Part shown: positions 58,431-64,000 of the stretch, in pieces
Layout of the letters: the number at the start of each line of letters is the position of its first letter
Numbering within the stretch: the first letter of the stretch is position 1
DNA from: Micromonospora polyrhachis
GTDB lineage: Bacteria > Actinomycetota > Actinomycetes > Mycobacteriales > Micromonosporaceae
Direction of reading: 5' to 3'
Assembly: GCF_014203835.1 (NCBI RefSeq)
Contig: NZ_JACHJW010000001.1
Span: 1,426,001-1,490,000, forward strand
Length of the DNA stretch: 64,000 nucleotides
The notes under the pieces: model-generated
Database searches by the model: none
The model's input: the letters and a program-made list of their open reading frames with translations, nothing else
What the model was told of the DNA's origin: nothing
Position numbers and translations under genes: made by a program

Positions 58431-58871
58431 TCAGCCGCCGGGGCACCGCGTGTCACCGCCACTGCGCTCGATGCAGTGCTCCGGGGCGGGCGGCGGCGAG
58501 GGTGGCGGCTGGAGTGTCCGCCCCGCGTCAAGTGCGAGACACCCCGCCGGCACCGCGAGTAGGACACCGATGATGCCGTAGACAACTGTCGTGATCTTGA
58601 ATCGTCCCACCGCCGCCAGCACGCCGATCAGCAACGGGCCGCCCGCCAGCAGCACCCCGAACCAGAGTTGCCACCAGGCGAATTCCAGGTCGAGTTGGCG
58701 TGCCAGCCTCACATCGTCCCCGGGGTCGTAGAACCACGGCTTGACGCTCGCCCAGGAGCTGAACAGGATGCCCAGGCCGATCAGCCAGCCGAGGGTCAGC
58801 AACGCCACGGTCAGCCGCAGGCCGGTCTGCCCCCGTACCGGTGTCGGCTGGGGAGGCGAGGTCGCGGTCAT
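58431..58871 (-). CDS. Small membrane protein, four helices, no known family
   Basis: A 146-residue protein. Three to four hydrophobic stretches (LRLTVALLTLGWLIGLGILF, WQLWFGVLLAGGPLLIGVLA, KITTVVYGIIGVLLAVPAGC) and a Pro-rich tail with three Cys. The frame extends to 58901, but ATG at 58871 has GGGGC ahead and TACGGT 7 bases upstream. Unknown function, convergent with the FAD enzyme gene. Confidence 0.65.
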   Translation of the reverse strand: MTATSPPQPTPVRGQTGLRLTVALLTLGWLIGLGILFSSWASVKPWFYDPGDDVRLARQLDLEFAWWQLWFGVLLAGGPLLIGVLAAVGRFKITTVVYGIIGVLLAVPAGCLALDAGRTLQPPPSPPPAPEHCIERSGGDTRCPGG

Positions 58872-58919
58872 GCCCCAGACCGTACGGAGCGTCGGGCGCA
58901 CCGCCCACCGTACGGATAC

Positions 58920-59405
58920 TCAGTGGACCTGCCAGAGGCTTTCGTCCACCCGGACTCCGGGCTTGTCTGGCAGAGGTGCCGTAACCACGTCGAGCAGGTA
59001 CCGGTCGTCGTCCTCGTGCAGCGCGGCAAGCAGGTGGCTGCCGTCGGGCCGGATCAGGCTCCAGAGCCCCGGCGGTTCCGTGTCCCCGTACAACACGTAC
59101 GTCGCGAAGCACGCAGCGAGCCGGACAGCGAATTCGCGACGGCCGACCCGCTCGGCGAGCCGGCCCTCGATCCCGACGTCGAAGGCCATCGCGAAATGAC
59201 CACTGACCTCGCGATAGGTGCAGAAGGCGGCGAACCTCGCGTCCGCGGGGATGGCCGCGAGGGCTTCCGTGACCCGGTCAGCGTGGCCGACGAAGAGTTC
59301 CTCGTCGCCGAGCGCGAAGCAGTCCCGCAGGAACGCCCGCAGCTCGGACTCGGGAGGTTGACGGGACGACAGCCCGTCATAGCCGGTCGCCGCTGCCCGG
59401 GTCAC
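58920..59405 (-). CDS. Unknown soluble protein adjoining the MBL-Rieske gene
   Basis: A 161-residue protein: ESELRAFLRDCFALGDEELF, HADRVTEALAAIPADARFAA, FCTYREVSGHFAMAFDVGIE, AVRLAACFATYVLYGDTEPP. The compositional pattern is ordinary, so it is likely translated, but no family was recognised. GTG 59405 starts 9 bases after the preceding gene's stop and TAGGGA lies 6 bases before it. Co-transcribed with the MBL-Rieske gene. Confidence 0.6.
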   Translation of the reverse strand: MTRAAATGYDGLSSRQPPESELRAFLRDCFALGDEELFVGHADRVTEALAAIPADARFAAFCTYREVSGHFAMAFDVGIEGRLAERVGRREFAVRLAACFATYVLYGDTEPPGLWSLIRPDGSHLLAALHEDDDRYLLDVVTAPLPDKPGVRVDESLWQVH

Positions 59406-59414
59406 GGTGTTTCC

Positions 59415-61028
59415 CTACGCGTCGGCTACCTCGCTGGGTACCGACTCACTGGGGACTGACTCGCTGGGGACTGACTCGCTGGGGGCGGGCTCGTCCGCAC
59501 GACGGGAGCGCAACTCGTGGCCGACACTGGTCAGGCAGCGCCCACTGGGCAGGTCGAAGCGCCAGCCGTGCAGCTGGCAGGTCAGCTGGTCGCCGTCGAT
59601 GACGCCGAACCGGGTCAGGTCGGCCTTCAGGTGCGGGCAGCGCCGCTGCACGATCCAGTCGCCAAGCTTGATGTCCTCGGCGTCCGGCTTCTGCTCGGCG
59701 TACCAGCCCTCGGCGTACTGCAACCGCTCCTGCGACAGGCACTTGAAGAAGGCGTAGACGAACTCGTTGTACTGGCCGATCCGGGCCGCCGAGAATCGGC
59801 AGGAGAGGAACAGCGAGTTGACCCAGTCGACCTCTTCGATGTGCAACAGGTGCTCGACCAGCGCCCGCTCGGTACGGAACCGGTAGCGAACCTTCTCGTC
59901 GGCGTACGGCCGGACCTGCTTGCCCGGGAAGTCCACCACGATCGACTCGATCGACTCGCCGTCGTAGCCGACCAGGTCGAACCGGACCGGGCCGCCGACG
60001 CCCTTGGCGAGGTAGACCGACTCCTCCAGCAGCGGCTCGATCCGCCGCTTCATCTCCTTGAGGACGTCGATCTCCGGATGCCGCCAGGAGGCCTTCTCCG
60101 CCTCGATGATCGGCCGCTTGCGCTCCCGCATCTCCTCCAGGTGCGCGACCTTGTTGGCGAAGAACTCGGCCACCGGCATCGGGTGCGTGGTCTCGCAGCC
60201 GTCGGCGGTGATCTCGGAGACACTGCCGGGCAGCAGAACCACCCCGTTGGTGCCGCCGACCTTGGCGTACTCGTCGAGGAAGACCTGCTGGTCGGGGAAG
60301 ATGTTGCCCTCGTCACCGTGGATGTCGTTGAACTGCCACAGCTCGTCGTCGAGGAAGCACGGCGGACCGGCGATCGGGAAGACGTGCGACGCCTTCAGGT
60401 CGTCGATGTAGCGCCAGGTCCGGTCGAACTGCCGATCCCGCTTCTGCTTGCCGAACGCGGTCTTCGCGGCCGTGGGCAGCTCGTAGACCATCGGATACCA
60501 GATGGCACCGGAGAACTGGAGCATGTGCGCATGCACGTGGCCGAGTTCGGTGAAGACGCTCAGGTCGGTGGGACGGGCATCGTTCTGGTTGAGCAGTCGG
60601 ATCCCGTCGTGCTCCACCCAGAGCGAGGAGTCGCCGATCGGGCCATCCGTCGGGCTGGTCAGTGCCTGGATCATGACCTTGAGTCCGCCGTCGAGCTCGA
60701 CGACCTCGTTGGTCTTGGTGCGCAGGAAGCTGGTGAAGCCCAGCTCGCGCAGCTCGTCCTCCAGCTCGGAGGTGGGGTACTCCGGCAACAGCACGGTCGC
60801 CTTCTTCGACACGAAGCGCTTCAGGTGTTCCGCGTCGAAGTGGTCCCGGTGCAGGTGGGAGACGTAGAGGTAGTCGGTCTGCCCGAGGGTTTCCCAGTCC
60901 AGCTGTGAATTGTCGGGGAATGGGAACCAGGAGGCGAAATAGGCGGGATTAACCCACGGGTCACACAAGATGCTGCCCGCGGCTGTGTCGATCCGCATGC
61001 TGGCGTGTCCCGTACCGGTCAGTCGCAC
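59415..61028 (-). CDS. Metallo-beta-lactamase fold protein fused to a C-terminal Rieske domain
   Basis: A 537-residue protein. The N-terminal metallo-beta-lactamase domain has GHASMRIDTAAGSILCDPW and the metal motif SHLHRDHFD (H58, H60, D62, H63). The C-terminal Rieske domain has C464-P-H466 and C484-Q-L-H487, 17 residues apart, the classical [2Fe-2S] pattern. The order resembles a swapped CMP-sialic-acid hydroxylase architecture. The last 25 residues hold a 15-base DNA repeat giving PSESV. An unknown protein is encoded just downstream. Function not known. Confidence 0.85.
   Translation of the reverse strand: MRLTGTGHASMRIDTAAGSILCDPWVNPAYFASWFPFPDNSQLDWETLGQTDYLYVSHLHRDHFDAEHLKRFVSKKATVLLPEYPTSELEDELRELGFTSFLRTKTNEVVELDGGLKVMIQALTSPTDGPIGDSSLWVEHDGIRLLNQNDARPTDLSVFTELGHVHAHMLQFSGAIWYPMVYELPTAAKTAFGKQKRDRQFDRTWRYIDDLKASHVFPIAGPPCFLDDELWQFNDIHGDEGNIFPDQQVFLDEYAKVGGTNGVVLLPGSVSEITADGCETTHPMPVAEFFANKVAHLEEMRERKRPIIEAEKASWRHPEIDVLKEMKRRIEPLLEESVYLAKGVGGPVRFDLVGYDGESIESIVVDFPGKQVRPYADEKVRYRFRTERALVEHLLHIEEVDWVNSLFLSCRFSAARIGQYNEFVYAFFKCLSQERLQYAEGWYAEQKPDAEDIKLGDWIVQRRCPHLKADLTRFGVIDGDQLTCQLHGWRFDLPSGRCLTSVGHELRSRRADEPAPSESVPSESVPSESVPSEVADA
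59437..59487 (-). repeat. 15-bp tandem repeat in the MBL-Rieske C-terminus
   Basis: Three copies of GACTCGCTGGGGACT (with the first starting CACTGG) encode V-P-S-E-S repeats at the very end of the protein. Confidence 0.7.
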
Positions 61029-61209
61029 CGCACACTCTCCCTCGGAAGAAATCCAGGTGTACGCGACAAACGCTACCGGAGCCGGTTCCCCGCCCGAACC
61101 TCGACGCCGGTAGTAGCGCAGCCGACCGAGGTGAGCGGACCCTACGCACCTGGCGGCAGGGGACGTGCCAGACTAGGCCCGAGATCCGATCGCTAGGGAA
61201 GGACCGAAA

Positions 61210-61431
61210 GTGGCAGGAAGCGAGCCGGTAACGTCGCCAGACCAGCGCAAGCCGGGGCACCGCAAGGCGGGCCAAATCGGTGCGGTCGTCACCGCGGTAC
61301 TGCTGCTGCTCATGTTGATCGGCAACCACGAGGGCAACGTCGAGAACATCTGGCTGGTGGGGATCGCGCTGGGCCTGCTGGCCATTGTCATCGGCGACGT
61401 CGTACTGCGCCGCAACGGTCTGCGCTCCTGA
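61210..61431 (+). CDS. DUF2631 small membrane protein
   Basis: A 73-residue protein with two helices: VTAVLLLLMLIGNHEGNVEN and WLVGIALGLLAIVIGDVVLR. The N-H-E-G-N-V-E-N between them is the signature of DUF2631. M. tuberculosis Rv2876, of the same family, lies close to rlmN as here. GTG at 61210 follows GAAGGA. Role unknown. Confidence 0.85.
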   Translation: MAGSEPVTSPDQRKPGHRKAGQIGAVVTAVLLLLMLIGNHEGNVENIWLVGIALGLLAIVIGDVVLRRNGLRS

Positions 61432-61487
61432 CGAACCAACGCTCACCGGGGCCAGCAGGACCGGGCTGAGCGGGATCGACTGGACCA

Positions 61488-61525
61488 AGATGGGCCCGCC
61501 CCGGAATTCCGGGGCGGGCCCATCT
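61488..61525. terminator. Perfect 38-base palindrome between convergent genes
   Basis: AGATGGGCCCGCCCCGGAA is followed at once by its exact complement (centre GAATTC), so a 19-bp stem with no loop in DNA terms, or about 17 bp with a 4-base loop in RNA. It ends both the DUF2631 gene and the DivIVA-like gene. Confidence 0.75.
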
Positions 61526-61543
61526 GTGTGTCGAACGCGTCGG

Positions 61544-62854
61544 TCAGCTTCGCCGCATGAGCAGGTCCTTGACTTCCTTGAGCGCCGCGTCGACCTCGGC
61601 CTCGAAGTAGCCACCCGACACCAGCTCGAACTGAATCGTCTCCAGCTCGGCCGGGTTGACCGGCAGCGGGCCGCGACCCGCCAGGCTCACCAGAATGTCC
61701 TCGAACAACTGATCGACCTGTCGCGGGTCGTAGCCGCTGCCGAACCGCCGTACCTGGAAAGTCCGCCGAATATGGTCGATCCGCTGCGCGTCGCTGCCAC
61801 CGGCCAATGGCGGGCCAGCCATGGGGGGCCCAGCTGCGGGCGGGCCACCGAACCCTGGCCCGCTGGGTGCGCCCCCAGCCGGCGGGCCTGCCATGGATGG
61901 GCCACCAAACCCTGGCCCGCCCGACGGCGCTCCCCCTGACGGCGGGCCCGCCATCGGCGGCACGCCCGGCCCCACATTTCGGCCCGGCCCACGCGGGTCG
62001 GATTGACTCCGGCCGCCACCCAGACGGCTGCCCGGTTCCGGCAACAGGATCTCGGTCGTCATCTCCGGCTTACCGTGCCGGCCCGGCTCACGCCGTTCGA
62101 ACTGCTCGAACTGCTCGAACTGGCCATCCGGGCCGGGGCGCCCGTCGTAGCCGCCCGGGCCCCGGGAACGACCCGGGCCACCCTGCCCACGTGAGCCGTC
62201 GAAGTCACCATGAGAACCCTCGTAGTCGCCGCCCCCAGACGAGCTGCTGGAGGGCTGGTCGTACCGACCGTACCGCTCCGGCGGGCCGGCCGGAGCCGGC
62301 ATCTGTCGGGGGGGCATCGGCGGGGCAACCGGGGGGTGACCAACATCGTCGCGCATCGCCGGAGGACCCATCCGCTCTGGCGGACCCATCCGATCCGGCC
62401 GATCCGGAGGACCCATCCGCTCTGGCGGACCCATCCGATCCGGGGGGCCCATCCGATCCGGCCGATCCGGAGGACCCATCCGATCCGGCGGACCCATCCG
62501 ATCCGGCCGATCCGGCGGACCCATCCGATCCGGCCGATCCGGGGGGCCCATCCGATCCGGGGGGCCCGACCGGTCCGCCGGTCGGGAGTCGGCGGACCGC
62601 TTCCTTCCGCCGCGCTCCTCCAACTCGGCCAACTGCCGCTCGACCCGGTCCAGATGCAGGTCGACCTGCCACTCGTCATAACCGTTGAAGCGGACGCGGA
62701 AGACGACGTCGTGAACCTCCTGGGCAGTGATCGGTGCCCCGGACTGCTCGCCAGCGAGGATGGCCTCGACCCGGTCGAGAAAGTCATCCACCTCGTCGAC
62801 CTTGTAGCCCCGGCGCAGCGCCTTACGCCGGAAACGCTGACCCTGTTCCGCCAC
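61544..62854 (-). CDS. DivIVA-domain protein with a disordered repetitive linker
   Basis: A 436-residue protein. Four segments share the DivIVA N-terminal pattern (R-x-G/F-Y-x-x-x-x-V-D-x-F/L-L): FRRKALRRGYKVDEVDDFLD, FRVRFNGYDEWQVDLHLDRV, VRRFGSGYDPRQVDQLFEDI and FELVSGGYFEAEVDAALKEV. The first two are at the N-terminus and the last two at the C-terminus. Between them lies a Pro/Asp/Arg/Met-rich repeat (MGPPDRPDR), Gln/Glu-Phe repeats (FEQFEQ) and Gly/Pro-rich stretches. Full coiled coils of Wag31 are missing, so it is probably a polar or septal accessory rather than DivIVA itself (inference). Confidence 0.85.
   Translation of the reverse strand: MAEQGQRFRRKALRRGYKVDEVDDFLDRVEAILAGEQSGAPITAQEVHDVVFRVRFNGYDEWQVDLHLDRVERQLAELEERGGRKRSADSRPADRSGPPDRMGPPDRPDRMGPPDRPDRMGPPDRMGPPDRPDRMGPPDRMGPPERMGPPDRPDRMGPPERMGPPAMRDDVGHPPVAPPMPPRQMPAPAGPPERYGRYDQPSSSSSGGGDYEGSHGDFDGSRGQGGPGRSRGPGGYDGRPGPDGQFEQFEQFERREPGRHGKPEMTTEILLPEPGSRLGGGRSQSDPRGPGRNVGPGVPPMAGPPSGGAPSGGPGFGGPSMAGPPAGGAPSGPGFGGPPAAGPPMAGPPLAGGSDAQRIDHIRRTFQVRRFGSGYDPRQVDQLFEDILVSLAGRGPLPVNPAELETIQFELVSGGYFEAEVDAALKEVKDLLMRRS
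62360..62575 (-). repeat. MGPPDR-coding minisatellite
   Basis: Units of CCCATCCGATCCGG and GGAGGACCCATCCG in 12- to 30-base blocks encode 10 or more copies of MGPPDR or MGPPER. The arrangement is irregular, which suggests repeated slippage. Confidence 0.7.
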
Positions 62855-62900
62855 TATGTCTCCTGGTTCGCTTGGTCGTCACGTCGTCCACGACGCAGGC

Positions 62901-64000
62901 TCACGTCTCCCCCTCCGCAGCGGCCAACTGCCCACACGCACCGTCGATCTCCCGGCCCCGGGTGTCCCGGACCGTGGTGGAGACCCCGGCCGCTCGCAGT
63001 CGGCGTACGAACTCCCGCTCGACCGGCTTCGGGCTGGCGTCCCAACGGCTACCCGGAGTCGGGTTGAGCGGAATGAGATTCACGTGGGCCAACCGACCGG
63101 CCAGCAACCGACCAAGCAGGTCGGCCCGCCACGGCTGGTCGTTCACATCTCTGATCATCGCGTATTCGATCGACACTCGGCGGCCGGTACGGGCGGCATA
63201 ATCCCACGCCGCGTCCAGCACCTCGGTCACCTTCCACCGCTGGTTGACCGGGACCAGCTCGTCGCGCAGCTCGTCGTCGGGCGCGTGCAGGGAGAGCGCC
63301 AAGGTCACCGAAAGATCCTCGGCGGTCAGTCGACGCATCGCCGGTACCAGCCCCACCGTCGAGACTGTGATGTGCCGCTGGGAGAGACCGAGCCCCTCGG
63401 GGGCTGGCGCGCAGAGCCGCCGGATTGCCGCGATCACCCGGGAATAGTTGGCCAGCGGCTCGCCCATGCCCATGAAGACGACGTGCGACAACCGGGACGG
63501 AGACCCGGCCACCGCACCGGACGCGGCTACTCCGGCGAGGTAGACGGCCTGGTCCACGATCTCGGCGGTCGACAGGTTACGGGTCAACCCGGCCTGGCCG
63601 GTCGCACAGAACGGGCAGGCCATGCCACAGCCGGCCTGGCTGGAGATGCAGACGGTCACCCGGTCCGGGTAACCCATCAGCACGCTCTCGACCATCGAAC
63701 CGTCGTGCAGTCGCCACAGCGCCTTACGAGTGGCGCCGTCGTCGCAGACCAGCTCCCGTACCGGTCGGAGCAGGGTGGGCAGCAGCGCCCCGGCGAGCCG
63801 ATCCCGGGTCGCCGCCGGCAGATCGGTCATCTGTGCCGGATCGCGTACCAACCGGCCGAAGTAGTGGGTGGACATCTGCTTGGCACGGAACGCCGGCTCA
63901 CCCAACTCCTTGACCAGCGCCTGCCGCCCGGGCAGGTCGAGGTCGGCAAGGTGGCGGGGTGGCATCGACGCGCGGGGCGAAGCGATGGTGGCTCCGACGG
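62901..64000 (-). CDS. rlmN: 23S rRNA (adenine2503-C2)/tRNA (adenine37-C2) methyltransferase, 5' end probably outside the window
   Basis: A radical-SAM methyltransferase of at least 366 residues in-window. The SAM cluster is CGMACPFC (C-x-x-x-C-x-x-C) in [18 protein letters not shown], with the family motifs [11 protein letters not shown] and [13 protein letters not shown]. The first in-window ATG (63965) begins [10 protein letters not shown]; the frame is open to the edge and homologues have about a dozen residues before this point, so the true start lies just outside. M. tuberculosis Rv2879c has the same place near dxr. Confidence 0.95.
   Translation of the reverse strand, partial: VGATIASPRASMPPRHLADLDLPGRQALVKELGEPAFRAKQMSTHYFGRLVRDPAQMTDLPAATRDRLAGALLPTLLRPVRELVCDDGATRKALWRLHDGSMVESVLMGYPDRVTVCISSQAGCGMACPFCATGQAGLTRNLSTAEIVDQAVYLAGVAASGAVAGSPSRLSHVVFMGMGEPLANYSRVIAAIRRLCAPAPEGLGLSQRHITVSTVGLVPAMRRLTAEDLSVTLALSLHAPDDELRDELVPVNQRWKVTEVLDAAWDYAARTGRRVSIEYAMIRDVNDQPWRADLLGRLLAGRLAHVNLIPLNPTPGSRWDASPKPVEREFVRRLRAAGVSTTVRDTRGREIDGACGQLAAAEGET

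Noticed and set aside
62340-62575. CRISPR-like array of short repeats
   Set aside because: The units are unequal, in frame with the DivIVA-like gene, and lack unique spacers. They are coding minisatellites.

Overview
The window is a GC-rich (about 70%) actinobacterial chromosome segment with dense, same-strand operons, many GTG/TTG starts, 4-base ATGA/GTGA overlaps and F420-, mycothiol- and MEP-pathway-type genes. Gene content and order match the M. tuberculosis blocks rimP-nusA-ylxR-infB-rbfA-nrnA-MATE ... truB-ribF-rpsO-pnp-M16-dapB and map-glnA4-aldC-SDR ... GNAT-ispG-rip-dxr ... DUF2631-rlmN. Protein styles and dispersed palindromes point to the Micromonosporaceae (Micromonospora or a close relative). 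This is inference from recalled family and synteny knowledge; no search was run. It looks like chromosome core, without tRNA, rRNA, IS element, prophage or CRISPR array.

Layout. 0-4 kb: partial GT87 mannosyltransferase, GNAT, a MerR/hydrolase divergent pair, dapB, and an ArsR-SRPBCC operon. 4-11.7 kb: M16 peptidase, pnp, rpsO, ribF, truB (RNA turnover, ribosome, tRNA modification) and an anchored unknown. 11.7-17.8 kb: MATE exporter, then an apparent insertion holding a secreted S41 protease divergent from an OmpR-type two-component system, a micro-ORF and two small membrane proteins. 17.8-25 kb: nrnA, rbfA, DUF503, infB, ylxR, nusA, rimP. 25-30 kb: two ferritin-like proteins, a Ddn-like nitroreductase, a GT39 enzyme, a VIT-type transporter and map. 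30-35.4 kb: a four-gene operon (permease, gamma-glutamylpolyamine synthetase-like enzyme, aldehyde dehydrogenase, SDR).

35.4-39.6 kb is the accessory patch: a 25-bp tandem repeat, the frameshifted 3' end of a TPR gene, a possibly decayed racemase-like frame, a 23-bp hairpin, the intact TPR gene, an XRE/DUF5753-DUF397 pair and a divergent unknown. 39.6-51.7 kb: thiolase, glutathionyl-hydroquinone-reductase-like enzyme, DUF998, DAACS symporter, PadR with a His/Gly-rich N-terminus, GNAT, MFS, then ispG-rip-dxr. 51.8-64 kb: PhoX-like Tat protein, MMPL exporter with divergent TetR, a CrtI/PYROXD2-like oxidoreductase, an MBL-Rieske fusion, DUF2631, a DivIVA-like protein with four copies of the motif, and rlmN (5' end cut by the window edge).

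Patterns that cross genes: two families of dispersed palindromes at gene ends, a recurring TANNNT box 6-8 bases before start codons that suggests many leaderless mRNAs, and clear operators for the MerR, ArsR, PadR and TetR regulators.
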